From positions 6,596,001 to 6,660,000 of the forward strand of contig NC_092526.1 in the NCBI RefSeq assembly GCF_037038585.1: DNA of 64,000 nt, in the 5' to 3' direction. This document shows, piece after piece, positions 1-28,140 of this stretch. Source of the DNA: Patagioenas fasciata (taxonomy: Eukaryota > Chordata > Aves > Columbiformes > Columbidae). How positions within the stretch are numbered: the stretch's first letter is position 1; the number at the start of each line of letters is the position of its first letter. Position numbers and translations under genes: made by a program. The notes below the pieces were generated by a model. That model was not told the DNA's origin, did not search any database, and saw nothing but the letters and a program-made list of their open reading frames with translations.

Positions 1-3000
1 CAGAAGAATGCTGAAATGGTGTAGAACCAAATGGTAGCTTGGGCAAGATCAAAAGCTGAATATAAACATCAAAGAGGAAATTCTAATTATAACATTCCTC
101 CTCAGACCTCAGTACCATACCTCACTGTCCCTAACTCGGCCGTGCTGACTTGGTCGCTTTTGCAAAGTCCCACCTTGCATTATGTTCACTGTTGCCTCAA
201 GGTGTGTGTGTATATATTTATTTATTTAACAGCTTTAAAGCATCTCCTTTGCACAAAATCTGCTGATTAACCTGCCAAATATTAATTTCTATTTCTTCAA
301 GTGAAATCTTTATTTCCTGCCAACCTATCACAAAGTTTTATCCTACTGCCCTTTTTTCTCCTACTGGAGTTCTATTTGATCTCAGTTGTTTTCTCTGGGT
401 GAGCATTTATATGAGAAGACACAAGACTAATTAAGCAGCAACCAAAATTGTTTGGTGTTTGGCTGGTTTGTTGTTAGGAATAAATGTTAGATACCCACAG
501 AGTAGCATGGAAAGCCTGTGCCCCTATGCAGATTAAAACCCAATGGCTTTCAAAACCTCATGCTACTGATTTTAAACATAAAATTCCTAGGATGGTATCT
601 TTGGATAAATCCCTCCTTGCGTGCATGTTAGGAGGAGGACAAAACCGAATGACAACATAAAGGAGGGATATAGAGACTGTAAACATATAGAGACCGTAAA
701 AATTAAAAGCAGCTCTGAAGAGCAGATGCCCTTTATCAGGATTTACCTGTTTTTTTGCCATCTTACTGATGTAAATGTTTTCCAGGGACGAGTTAAGGCT
801 CCTGATGATACATCTGCATCCCTACATTCCCTTCCTATCCACTGAAGAGTGGGTGGGAGGAAACTGCTTTACAGAAAAGATCCAAGACCTGGGTTATGTC
901 CAAATTGCTTCTTACAGAAGCAGCACATTAAACTATCTACCGCATCTACCACATTCTCCCTGTTCAACTGAAAAAACAAACTGAAGAGCTGAAAACCTTG
1001 ACACTTCGGAGAAATGACAGACAAAACTGCCTCACCCACATATACAAATCTAAGGTTTTTTTAAGAAACACTGGAGCTTGAATATGCAAATTATAAGCAT
1101 GTATTAATTATCATTAATCATTCCTTCACAAAGACTAGAACTAATTGGAGAAATAATTTGAGAAAATTGAAGTACACGACAAAGAATTAAAATCCATTAA
1201 GTTTCAGTTCTTTGGTCTGTCAGCTTGTCAAAGTAGATGCCTGCTATTCTAGCATTACTGGTAAAACACTTCATATTTTCCTAATCTAGTATACAATTTA
1301 ACCCTCTTTATAGCTTATTCTGAGATTAACTACATCTGACACGATACATTCTTTGTTCAAATGCACTGTTACAAAGAGAAGTTCTATCTCCATTTCTTCT
1401 CATCAGGGAAACAGATCTTGCTGAAATCCCTTCATAAAGCATTTGCAGGTTCACTAGATATTTTGTATTATTTGAGAGGTGCTAGCACGCATCCTAAAAA
1501 CAGAACCACAGGAAAACAAGACATTTGAAGGAAAAGCTACATTTAAAAAGATATCCTCACTGTTTCATTATCTAGTAAATTCATGTCGTAAATTTTACAT
1601 CCGATTGTTGCCCTGGGATAATCCCCCCAGGTAGGCTGTACCGGTATAGTGTCCTTCGATCCAGCAGAATAAATCAGTCCCGCTGTAAGGGAGAAACAAA
1701 GTCTTGGTACCATAAACTCCCACGTGTCTGAAAGGATCAGCACATCTGGAGGACCTGACAGCGACAAGATACAAAATTTAAGACTTGACTTTTTTCTCCT
1801 TAAAACATATGGTGTAGGTTTTATGGGGAACATCACAGCTCTTCATGTAGGGATGGCACAACTACCTTAGCAAGATTTACTCTGCCGACCACAGTAAATA
1901 AACATTTATTTGCATACTTCAGGCTAGCAAGTAGGTAGTTTGGTTTAAAATGTCAAGACTTTATAAACTAAATGCAGCTGGGTTAGAAAATGATGTGCAC
2001 ATAATACATAGAATTAATTTTAAAGCTTACAGAAAGTTACCAACTTCAAAATGAAAAATTTAAATATTTACTTGCAATTAAGATTAGGAGGTTAACCTGC
2101 AGCTAAAGCTTCTATGCTTTAAGAAGTCACCCTATTAGAATTTGTTGCATATGCTCCAAAATTTACCTTTATTATCTGCAAAGGCTCAGTCAACCACACA
2201 GTGAGAAATTTGGGAAATGAAAAACTATAACTGCTTAAAATGCAGCACAAGCTGCCCCCATTCTGATGAGCAGTGCAAAGTTCGACATAGTGCAACTTAT
2301 TTTCTACATGACTATCACTGCCAACACATGAAACATGCATAAGTTTGGCAAAGCACAGCTTTCCACTCATTATATACATACCCTTGATCGAAATACAGTA
2401 CCTGCGCAAATATATTGATATGCTCCGAACTCTACTAAGAACGCAAGACAAAAATATTATGTCAGGTAATGTGTTCAGAGGAACTCAAACCCACTCTCTG
2501 CTTCATGATCACCACGTAGTGCTACCGCTCTAAGTCTCCTTCAAAATACTTTACCTGAGAACTCAGAACACTCTTCATAGTTTCACTATAAACCAAGGCC
2601 AAGCAAACTCTGCAGAATTGTTTTTTCCCTCCCGAGTCTTGAATCACAAGCTTATTTCTGTTATTTATATTTATGTGAAACCCAATTTAACACTTAAAGC
2701 ATCAACTTCACATACTGTTTAAAATGAACTTATTTTGACAACCACTGGAATGCCATCTCTATTCCAAAGCACTCAAATTGTCACAGCTGAGTATTCAGGG
2801 TGGTTTGTTTTGCTTTTGTTTGTTTGCCTTTTCCCCTAGGTGCAGTTCTTGTGGTGGAAAAAGCAAATCCTTTGCATCACACATCTCTCAAATGCTCCAT
2901 TCAACTTGTGCACCTTCTATTTCTTCCAGCTTCCTCTAAGAGAACAAAAAGGAATCTTTGAAACATGACAACAAAACCCACGTTCCTCTAGTGGAAAATT

Positions 3001-5027
3001 ACCAAGGGGCTTGCAGAAACATAAAGTCACTCTAATATTAACAGTAATTAACAGCATTTTCTCTATTACTGTACTTTCTTAATGTTATATGCAAAGTTAT
3101 TTGTGGATAATGCAAGTAGTCTGATAGTTAATATAATCTACTTAATAAATAAGTCACGTAAAATTTGTAGTGGAATGGGTAACACTCATTTAAATAGTAT
3201 TTGTAACAGAAGTCATCTAAAACAGAAACACATTTAATATTAAAAGGTTATATTCCTCTATACAGAACATAGCTAAACTTACTGTTTTATTTCATGAAGA
3301 ATTCAGTAGGTTAGGTAAGATCCTAGAATAAATCAGAATTTCTCATGGTAAGGTTAAGGTGCAAGTGTCACAAATACTCAAAACAACTCTGAAGCTTGGA
3401 GAAGTGGCACAACGACTAAATTTAATCACGATTTCTCACCTGTGAGTGCTCAGGCTGTGCTGTGAAATATCTTCTAGTGGCAGCAATGGGTTCTGCTTAA
3501 GCTCGGACTACTCAGGACAGCAAACTAGGCTTCAGCACATGGCACGGTTGGCAGCTCTATGCAGTGAGAGATGCTTTTCACTCTAATAGCAGATCTCACA
3601 CATTGAGATTCGTTCCTGGAGCTTTCCCCTTCTAAATTTAGGGGAAAGGTACATATGTTGGACTTCACATGACAATTCTTAGAAAGCTGCTCAAGTTACT
3701 AGTTAACACGTGAGTTAAACCAAGATTCAGATAGGTTGACACCGCAAAATACCCTTTTTTTAGATTTAACAGAAACGTTCAACTAAAAGGAGTTGAAGCT
3801 TAATGTGCCCAGTCTCCACACACAACAGAATTGCTTTTAGAAGGAAAAGGGGTGCTTTTTTAAAACGAACGCTAATCAAATCCATTTTGCTGATTAACAA
3901 AGAAAACCTTTGTATGGTGATAAAGTAAACACCTCAGAAGAAAAATTTCTTCAGAAAGACTAAGGATAAAAATATAGCCTTCAAAAAAAAAATAAATCTT
4001 GAAGTTTAATATTCTTTACCTAGAACTTGAAGCTCACAGCAAAAATCTGGACTTAGAAAAATAACTTCAATTACCATTCACAGCCATAACCAGTCACGTT
4101 TACATTGGAGGTTACTGAAGCCGTCTGTCAAGGTGTAAGTTCTGCCATTGCTGGTATAAGCCCCACAAAGAACTTTAAGCTGAGTAACTGCAGGGTAACT
4201 TAAGGGATGTATATTTTAAAGAAAACATGGAGAACTTCGCATGTACCTACAGCCAAACCAGCGATGTGCTACGCTGAGACACCAGGGCAGCCCTGTGATG
4301 ACACATCTGTATCCTTATTTGTCACCTAAGAACTGCAATGGACAACTCTGCCACATTCGCGCCGTATCCTAGATAAACAAGACAGATATTATAATTGTGT
4401 TTATTCCAACGGCCTGTGTCACTTATTATAAAGTAACTTACCTTGACATCCTTGTCTGCAGTTCGGTCCGTCCAAAGTCAGTCCACAGAGCAGCATATCA
4501 ACAGACCTAGGTATCTTTGTAAAATGCCTACAAACATTAGACCCCATGAATTCCCCATAGAGATTATTCCTGCATAGCACTTCTGTAAGAAACGCAAGCA
4601 ATTCCTGTTGCATATGGTCATTATAAGTTTACGCTCCTTGGCAGGAAAAATTATAGTTTTTGATGGTAGGTGGAAAAATAAACACAATCTCTTGGAAAAC
4701 ATGAAGGCCACCTTCAATACCCCAGGACAAACCCTCCTTCCCACCGAATTTCGGTTCTGCTGGAGCCTGTGTAAATGCAGTTTTTCTGCTGCGAGTTACA
4801 AGCTGTTCAGAGCTCTGAGCAAGTGTCAAAAGGGAAAAATGACTAAGTTAGTGGAGATCAGAGCACGACCGCAATGTGATCCTCCCCAAAAAGGTTTTAG
4901 TGGACAGCAGTGTATGTTACACTGGACTGACTGGCAGTGCTGGTAAAACACCGTTCTCAAAGGAGAGAAGCAAAGGGAGCCGCTGTGAACATATACGGGA
5001 ATAAAGACAAATACAAGTCACACATTC
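1..5027. other. Intergenic DNA downstream of SPOPL, no gene seen
   Basis: This is AT-rich single-copy-looking sequence. Open frames are short (about 110 codons or less) and none resembles a known protein. A small GT/TA run lies at about 201-226. In other vertebrates the next gene in this direction is NXPH2, but no NXPH2 exon was recognised here. Confidence 0.5.
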
Positions 5028-5048
5028 TGTATAAGTAACAACTTTATT
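5013..5048 (-). terminator. Likely distal poly(A) signal and cleavage site of SPOPL
   Basis: AATAAA on the minus strand at 5048-5043 is followed 15 nt later by a CA cleavage dinucleotide near 5028. A GU-rich downstream element follows (TGTGTGACTTGTATTTGTC on minus, about 5023-5005). This is the canonical arrangement of a vertebrate poly(A) site. Confidence 0.6.
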
Positions 5049-8000
5049 GTAACTTGATGTGCTGAAACGCAAAAAATATTTTCAGCAACAAGGTACAAAA
5101 AGTATTTCACCATTAACATCAGCTGATAAAAAAAAGGCTGGATGGTTTGATACAACTGTTTACATATCCGAATTCTCTTAATCACTTCCACCCCAAAACA
5201 GGTCTAAGTCATTTCACTGGTTTAATTTCTAAAATAGGACTCATTGATCTTAAGCCTTCAAAAACCAGGTTACAAATACAGTGAAGTTCCTTGCAAAACA
5301 CTTGAAATAGTGAATTCCCTTTACAAACATAGTCCATTTACTGTAAGCAGAAGCCAAGTTATGAGACTAAGTCAGTGTCTTGCTAGCTAAGGAGCTAAGC
5401 TCTGCACTAAATATGCATCAACACCACACACAGAGGACAGTTAACATTCCATTTGTCAACTACAAAAAAATAAATCAGTTAAGTTTAGGAATTTTAACCA
5501 ACTGTAAAATGCAATGGTATTTCAGGTAGCAATACTTCACAATTGCAATCCACCGTCTTTCATGAAACACAGTTTCAAATACTGCACTCGGGTTTATTCT
5601 CCCAAGGGAGAAACCTTTCCATGAGGGTTTAAAAGGATCATCATGTCCATGTAGGTCTTCTACCGACCTCCTGTGCAAAGGTGAATTTCGTTCTAAATAC
5701 TCAATGTTTAGAAAAACATCAGAACTAGAATAACTTGTAAAACTAACTTTGTGTCCATGGTTATCACATTTTGACATACACTTACCTTGTAACAGCAAAT
5801 ATTTTCACATTTTCACAAAAATATACCATTACTTAACTTGTATCTGTAATACTCCACTTTTTGTTTTGTGTGTTGTTTCTACCTCTGTGAAACTGAATTT
5901 AGGAAGCAAGAATCAACATGCAACAGAGCTCAAATGAGTAATTTGTAACTTCTCCACCTTAACCGCATACCAAATACCATTCTCCTTCACCTTTAAAAAT
6001 ACGTTTCCAAATGACCTTTTATGCCGTTAAATCTTTCCTTCATCACAACAGTTTCCTAAAAAAAGGCACAATGTGTTCATACTTCTGCATGCAGTAAATG
6101 GACTAAGAAATAAGGATTATTTATTGAAGCATCTTCCACCTAAAGCATCTCCTTAGGAGAGGTTCAAATGGAAAACAAAAAAATACATAATAGCAGTTTA
6201 ACAGCAAATTGAGTCCTTATATTTAGAAAGTCATTCTTGACAAAAAACACCGCACAGTCATACACACACGCACACACAGGACACATGCAGGTTCTCCCCA
6301 GAAGAGCATGGAAGCGATGGTTCACACGGATCTGCGGGAGTAGTGTTGGCAAGCCAAAACATGGCACCTTCATACATTATACTCTTAATCTGTATATAAA
6401 ACTAAGAAAAACAAAACCCTAAGACTTCAGCCTGAAAAAACTGTCCGTTGTATCAGATAGCTTCATATCTGCCTCACTTAGAACTGACGACTGAGGTTTC
6501 AAAGGGCAAGCTCTTGAGATGTGGGGAGGAAAAACAAGCTACTGAATCCCAAGGAGAAGGCTGTAATTACCACTGAGAACACTGCGTGTGGGTAATTAAA
6601 GAATAGAAGAGGTGAATAATTAGTGCACTCAAGAATACAGCAACTGTTTTACCTTTTCCTTAAGAGCTGACAAAACTTGGAAACATACATAATAAATAAA
6701 ATCAAATCTAAACAGATCAATTATCGTGTTCCTTATCTTTTTTTCCTTCCTGTTAGTGTAATGTATGGTATACACTGTCTGGCTTGAAAAGTGGACACTT
6801 TATAATGTAGATAATATTACAGCACAGTGTCTGACATTTTTTGGTACAAAGTGTGCTATTAAGCTTGTAAAAAAAAGTCTTCATAAAAGTCCTTAAGTGT
6901 TCCATTAGATTACTGTATGTTACTTTAGAACAAGCTGAACTGGACAATCATTACAGCATTAAATATTCAAGTCACTTTGTATGTTAGAGCTGCAAGTTTC
7001 ACCAGTGATGAATATGAGGATATATAGTCCTAACGCATTACACAGTGCAGCAAAAACATCACTATTTTGGAGGGAACAATTACCTTTACATCTTATTGTG
7101 AAGAATGCTTATGAGACCTTATTTTAGATAAATATTTAAAAACTGATAAAAGGATAAATCTCTGTAAATATATAATTTGATGCCTTACGTACTACTAAAT
7201 TTTCTGATTTTACACTTTATCCATCATAAAGATTTAGTTAGAAGAAGAAAATGCATGTTTAGAGGTTATTGTATTCTTCAAAACCGGACCAGGCATTCTT
7301 CCCAATTTACCTTTGCTAATGGTTTACTAGTTGTCAAATATAAAACTATATACTCTTTCCTCTAAAAATTTCATTCGGAGCAATTCAGCTGAATCTTAAT
7401 GAAATGAGGATGGAGATAAGTTTTAGGATAGTAAACAATCTGAAATTCTTCCTCTGTAATGGGCAAACTAAAATCCTTATGCAAATACTATTTATAAATG
7501 AGGTGAGATCTCCTCCCATTCCCACCGCTAAACCCAAGTCTTCCCCAAAAAGAAATATAGCATATTCTCACTATTACAGTAAACTCAATGCAATAACCCA
7601 GGAAACATTTAGAGTGTGCACTACGGCGGACTTTTCCTCCCAATTGTAAACACAGCTATCGAACACTGAGGATGTTGGTATTAAAGCTAAGGTTCATAGA
7701 ATAAAGAACTGGCCCATGACAAGCAGTTGACAAATGTTTCATCCTTTTCACATTATGCAGAATTTCAATCCCATCCACAATGCTAATACAATAACTGAAA
7801 TGCAAGACTGAGCAAGTCTCTGCTTGCAAATACCATCTGACATTTCAGGGCAATACTCCTCTCGATGTGAACATAACCTCCTTAGGCGCTAATGGAAGCT
7901 GCGCACATAACGTCAAGATGGAAAAAATCCCTTCAAAGTTTTACCATTCACATGCCTCTTTCAAATACGCGAAAATATTCTGTTACTTAAATATGAAAGC

Positions 8001-9091
8001 TGCAATCGCCACCTTCGATTGAGTCTTAAAAAGACATGCCTTTCTTTTCTAACAAAACTAAATCCCATGTGGCTGTGGGCATCTTAAAATGTATCTAAAA
8101 AGTTAAGCCACAATTACCTGTACCTCATTAATTCATCAAAAGCAAAATATATATGTACCACACAACATACAAAAGTTACACATTAAAAGTGCATATTCAG
8201 AATCCATTTGGCCCATTTCTTCAATTTACATTTGGTCATTCTATGCATCCTTTGCTTTTCTATGTAACCATACATGTGGGATCTATTTTTTCCATACACA
8301 ATACTATTCTGTTTTCACATTGAACTCGTCACTTCTCGTTCAGTTCTGCATTAAATGTAAACTAACGATGGACCGTAAAGAAACACAAGCAAGAGGTTTA
8401 TTCTGTGTTTCTTTTCACCGTTTGGACAGCTTTGACACACACACAAGAAGCATTACAAACTGTAATGAAAATACATTTTTGGGCCAAACCATTGCATATT
8501 TGCCCCCACAATGAAAAATAAATTATGTTCAAAGCAGTATATTGCCATAAATAGCCTGCAGGCATTCGCTGAAGGTAAACAGGCTCTCCCTATATGTAGC
8601 ACTTGTCTAGGGTACATTATGTGCCTCTGGTTCAAGCGCTTTAAATGAGAGGCTAGTTAAAACCTTCCAGTTAGCACAGGACCGAACTATAAACATTTTC
8701 TTCTCTTCTGAAAATAATGGAAGATCCCTTTCAAAAATTAATCTTCAGTTATCAGCTTTACTGCATTATGGAGCTAGTGCAATCCTGCAGAGCCTAGTCA
8801 AAAAGACAAGGCACATTAAAAAATAATAATTAAAAAAATCAAGATACATTAGACTATGTGGACTAGAGAGTCATTGAAGATAATTTAAGGCCTTTCAGTG
8901 AATTAGAGTAATCAGTCTAATTTAAAGCTGAGGATTAAACCATAAATTATCCATCTGAAAAGCAAACAATAGCCTTTTCAGCTTCTGTTCTGTGGACAAG
9001 GGTAACAAAAACTCTTGTTATGGTTTGTGAAAACACCTCTGGACATGGAGGAGTAGAGTCAATTCAATTTCTCTAAAGTTCATGGAAGATT
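5028..9091 (-). other. SPOPL: SPOPL 3' UTR (about 4.06 kb, end inferred)
   Basis: From the TGA down to a candidate cleavage site there is no long open frame on the minus strand and no recognisable repeat, which suits a long AU-rich 3' UTR. Possible proximal poly(A) signals (AATAAA on minus) lie at 8402-8397 and 6125-6120, so shorter isoforms are possible. The distal end rests on the signal at 5048-5043. The true extent needs transcript data. Confidence 0.6.
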
Positions 9092-22345
<13,254 letters not shown>

Positions 22346-25300
22346 TGCCACTTATTGCAGGTTTATAGTATCAAGATAGCAATCCAAACTTCAGTAATTC
22401 TCCTAAAAAAAGTAATTCATATATTTTGTTCACCCTTTTTAAGCGTGAAAAATAATTCCATACTTTGACATCCATATTAGTGTGTTTACTAAACGACGCA
22501 CGTGAAAACTAAACTTGAAAAGAGGACAACGGCTTTGGCATTTAGACAAGCTCGGTGTCACACACTAATGACCACTTGTACACAACATCTGCAGGCTGAA
22601 TCTTCATGCAATACTTCATAGGCAAGTGTCTGTGCATCAGACAATAACGCTAATGGCATTGTTTCAACATCACCTTTGCAAATTACCACCCCGACCACTC
22701 CAGTCATGTTATAACTTTCTTCAGGATCTTCTCCTTTGATTTGGAGATTAACTTGGGTCCTGTGAGCACTCAGTTATTAGTACCAATGTGTTAGTTGGCC
22801 ACACACACCTAATTCTGTCCTGAAAGAGCATCAGGTCACCCAGGAGTAGAACAGGTTTAAACAGCCCTGGGATTTCTCAAGGGAGGGCAAGAAACTAAAC
22901 TTTCATTTCAAGTAGTATTTTCTTCACACATCTTTTGCAGTTGCCTTGTATCTTTAATACCAACAAATCCAACTGAAGAACTATAATCACCAGAACCATA
23001 TGCCAAAAATCAGTCTGAGTAAACTCATCAACTCTGAAGAACTTTCTAAGAGTACATAAAGTAATTTTCTTATGGATTGTCACCCAGGAGAGCACTGCAA
23101 TTTCTCCTGTCCCTCAGAAATTGAGTCACAGGCCCACATTCATCACACAGAGCTACAAACACGTAATTAGCCTGCTTGCACGAGCCTTTGTGCGCAGCTA
23201 ATGAAAGAAGGCAGCCTTGGCAGAGGGTAGCTCTGGGTTACTGGGCTGGCTCTTGTAGGTTAAGGTTTGCTGTCATCTTTGAACAGCTTCGCACTTAAGC
23301 GGCACCATTAAGTTGCTAAAAAGAAGTGAAATGAGCCCTGATGAAACCAGATGAAAGTCACAATTGTTTCTGCCACACAACATTTTCTCTCGTAGTGCAG
23401 AAAGCTTCTTTAAACATGTCCTGCTATGGGTAAAGCAACCTCAGAAGTCTAGAATCTTCCTATAAGGTTTGAGTGTTTCACCATGTAGGTAATTTTACTT
23501 GTGACAGAACAGCGTTAATTGTCTCACTGATTGCACGCCACTAGTCACGTTGGAACTGTTCCTCTGGGGACAGGCAACACACTTGGAAACAAGTTATACA
23601 CAGACCAGTAAGAAGACACTGCAAGCCCATGTACAAAATTGAGTCACAATGTGAAAGCGTTCATTATTCCTATGGGAAAAAGAATTCTCTGCAAATCACT
23701 ATGATCCTCAGTGGATTCTTTTCCTCCTGCCTTTCTGGTACCCCTTCTCACTCACAATATCAATTAGCCCTTCCACATTAAAGCCTGCTGACATGGGAAT
23801 TGCTCTGAATCACGAATGTATAAAGCCATGAAAACAAAACTACTTCGCAGCTTTTATCAGATGAGGAAGCAGATGCTACATAATCAGATCTCTTAATAGA
23901 TCTCTACTAACCGATCTACTATGTCAAGATGAAAAAAGTAAAATTAATAGCTCTCCTGCAAGATATGGATCACTGAGACATTCAAGTGTAATCACAAATA
24001 TAACTCGGCTGCCTCTCATAAGTGACTTTTCTTTCCAAATAAAACTTGTATTGATTTATGCCAATATTCACTAATTAATTAGTATGTACCATAAATGAAA
24101 ACTAGTAATAAACAGCCACCCTAAATTTAAGATGATGAAACTTGTTTGGCCCATATTTTTAAAGCAGGAGTCACATGTATTGTACAAGCTGTGTTTACAT
24201 AGATTTTGTTCGCAGGTTTACAAATCCTTTCAATTCTCTGCACAGAACAATGTAGAGTAAAATTCCTGGGAAGGATACATGTGAACATCCCTCTTTTGTA
24301 AAAGAAATATTAGTACTTATACTACTATTATTTCTGGAAGCGCATCCTATCCAATGGTGACAACTGGAGCTGCTACCAAATACATGATAAATTTCATACA
24401 GAACCATATCCTGAAAGTGTCTGAACCTCAGCCTTACCAAACCTGTTTGCTCTTCTTCAATTCTCCAAAGCTAAAACCAAAAAGAAATACAGCCCATTCC
24501 TTGTTTTGTCACTTGCATGAGATGCACAGGGCTGTCTCATCTCTGACCCGTTCCTCAATTCTTTCGGTCCGTTAGACCAGTCAGCTCCTAAGAACCACCA
24601 AGGACCAGCAGATCTCAGCCAAGTTTGCACTGAAGGGGTCTATAAATTGACCAAGGCTGAAAAAACTGTATAGTATCCTCTTCAGTGACCTTATGTTGGC
24701 GACCAGCAGTTACTTGGCCCTTCCCATCTCATAGCTAAATCAGCTTGATTCACTGACAATTTAACGCTAAGTGAAGGTGGTTGTTTTCAATTATTTTAAG
24801 TTGGTTTGCTGCCTTGTCTCTGTACCTATTCTACCAGGGCATTTATACTTCCAGAGGCTGCTTCCACCTGCTGTGTGGCGTTTATTTTATATTTCAGGTG
24901 CTGACAGAAGTAATGATTTTACATAAGTACACTTTTCAGAGCCTTCTGAATAGCTTCAGCTTTTTGTAAAGTTTCTCATTACAGCATTAGGGCCAGACAA
25001 CTGATTTTTCCCCGAGTTCCTAATGTCTTTGAGGTACAGATTTGTATGTCACTTTTTAGAGGATCAATTTACTAACCCAATCAAATTTTTAGATAGAGAA
25101 AATCAGGACAAAGCAAGAAATTTAAATAGTCTGACATCATACTGGGAGCCCATGTTAAGGCATTTTTTAATATACCTGGATACATAATTAAAAACAAAAA
25201 AAGGGGCAAAAAATCAAGCTACAGCAAACTGAACCACAGAAAATGAATAAACAGAGCATCAGAAACTCTGTAAGACATACTGAAAGACTGCCAGCAGGGA

Positions 25301-28114
25301 AACAGTTTAGCAGGACTCCTGATCTGTCCTTCACATTACTTAATCCATTAATCAGGATTTGGGTGGGAACTTAGGAGTAACTACAAGGTGAAAAAGAACA
25401 TGAGCTTCAAAGTTGTTATGGTGAAATGCAGAGGTGTTTGGGGAAGGAAGGATTTTTTCAGTCCCCAGGTCGATACCCAGACCAAGTGGACCTTGCATGG
25501 GCAGACTGAAGGTGAAAGAAAGATGCACCTACACACCCACCCTTTGTCCTACCTACCGTACTCTGCTTAGGGAGAAGACTAAATACTACTTTGAAGAAAG
25601 TGTTTATGAATCATTGATTAATTGTCATCAGCTCCAACAAAAAGGTTTTTCAACTACCAAATCTCATCACATCAAACGGCTGGGAACAGACAGAGCTGCA
25701 GTTCACAAAACCAGCTGGAGAATAACTGGGCGGAATTAAATCTATGAGGTGCAGGAAGACAGGCCTGTTATCTGCAGGACAAAACAACTTGGATGGACAA
25801 TTTTCATGCTAGAACCTGCATTTCTTCCTCTGCAGGCTATTATGAGCAAAGCATCAGAGGTGACAGGACATTATCAGGTAATACCTTCAAGAGTTTTCAG
25901 GCAATGCTATGCCTGTCCAGACACGGCTTAACAAACCAGTCCATGCAGCCATTTTGCCAGGCAGAAGTCTCCGACCATCAGAGGAAACATGCGCTGGGAA
26001 CACTAAACCAAGTTTAAATGCACGAGGGAAAAATAAATTTCTGCCTTCCAAAATGGAAATTACAGATGTATTTTAAAGTGTCTGTCAAGTACCTTTGTTG
26101 TTTGTTTGGGGTTTTAAATGAAATTATAAACCCATGCTGAATGCGGTGCAGCAGTTGGTGATGATTCTATGCCGAGTTTGCGTTACTTCGACAGAGGAAA
26201 GAAAAGTTCAAAGATATTTCATTTTATTTAACTTGTACTCGCAGGCTCCAAACATGATGGTCTTATCACTTCTTCTACTGGTCTCTCAAGGCCAGTATTG
26301 GTTTCACCTGCTAATCACTCTGTCAAAGAGAGGAATTTATCTTAAATCAGGATCTTCACAGAGCTGAGTACTCCTTGCAGAGCAGTAGTGGGCAAGTAGG
26401 TAGAGGTAACACGGAAAAAAGTTATTTCTCAAAGCACACTGTATTTAGGAACTGACTGCTTTCCTATTCAAACAAATACTTGTGTTTAACTTCAAGCCAT
26501 CTGAAGTTGATTATCTCTAATTACCTGCACATAAAGAAAGCATGAGCTACTCTTCATAAAACATACTTACACCAAATTTCATTAAAAGCTGTATCGGGTC
26601 TCTATTTTCCTAACATTTAAGAGATCTTAAGATTGAAAGATACTTCATATATCAACACAACATGAATTTCATCACACATATCTTGTTTCCCTTCCCACAA
26701 ATTGAATATTTGTCAACATTTTTCTAAACAAAGTTACTTTTCAGCCTCTAAGAGCTAGACAAGAACACATTCCCAGTCTCTTACATCTTGTGTTGGAATC
26801 ATCTCCACAACTTTCTCACTAAAAAAGTTACTAGCTCATTAAGAAAGTACCACATGCATATAAACACACAAAGAGGAATTTTCCACTCTCTCAATAATAA
26901 ACCTGTACAACACTTCATAAACCTATTTGAAGAATTGCCCAAAGTGTAAACATGATCTTTTGCCAGCTGTCATGTCTACGAGGAGAAGCTCAGTACAACC
27001 ACCATATCCTAATAGTTATTTCAGAGTAATAATAGTGTAACAGGTGCATACAACCAGGTGTGCATGTTAACCAGTCACTATAGCAATGTTTTATCTTTAT
27101 ATTTCAATAAGATATTACAGTCAACAAACTCCTGGCAGGAATGGCTAGATAAACTGCCTTCTGCAGAGTATCTAACACACCCTGAAAGTCAAATCCAGCC
27201 TGCCAGAACCTAACCTGCAGATGAGCAGACCAAGTAATCGGTGTCCTTGTCCTGCTCCCTCCAAAGCGAGAAGAATAAGTGCTTGAGGAGTTCCTGCTGA
27301 CCCTCTTCTCTCTGCTCTCCTTCCCAGGGCTTGAGCCTTCAACATGGAAGCGTTTCCCTCCTGGGCTGCCCGTATCTTGGCACATCACAGGACTTCAACA
27401 CCTCATCACCATATAACTGAGCATGAGTGAGCTGGGCACAGCACGGGCTTATTCTCAAGTCCTATCCAGAAGGTGAGTGACAAAGCAAGATTTTACAGTC
27501 GTATCATGGTGCACTTCCCAACCATAATGGCACGGGGTCTCCATAATGTCCCAGAGGGAGGTGACAGAGCCTGTCCTACCTGAAACAAACATCTCTAACC
27601 AACAACTACTTCAAGTGTTTAACAGCTAACGTAAGAGTAACTTGCTGCCTAAGACTGACCAATATTAATACCATTTAGCAGTTTCTAAGGAAAATCAAAT
27701 AAAGGACCATGCCAATAAATCCCACATGCATGTATTGCACAGTCCAGTCCATTTGAACGATTAGAGTAGTTTCCTGAACAGGACTGAACATTTCAAAACT
27801 GCAAAGCTGTTACGAATTAACTTCCCCCCCATTTGGAAATATTGATATTTCATCACTGGTTGAAATAAAAGATCACGTTCTGAAGGTTAAATGGCAAATA
27901 ACACGCTGATTCCTCCAACTTTTTATTCCTAGTAAACCAAATACAGTTTGTCTAATTGTACAGCCAAAATTTGGTGTTTAAAAAAATCTGAAGTGAATAA
28001 GACCTCCATTCAATAAAATCACTTTCCAAAAACCTACTCAAAATAAACATGCTCTAGCTACAGAGATAGTAATTTTATTTCCTCTCATTAAACCATCACC
28101 ACTGAATAAATACT

Positions 28115-28140
28115 ACATTTTATTATATATTATATATAAT
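28115..28140. repeat. AT-rich palindromic run
   Basis: A short stretch of TTATATATTATATATAA type sequence with internal symmetry. It is a low-complexity feature of intron 1. Confidence 0.7.
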
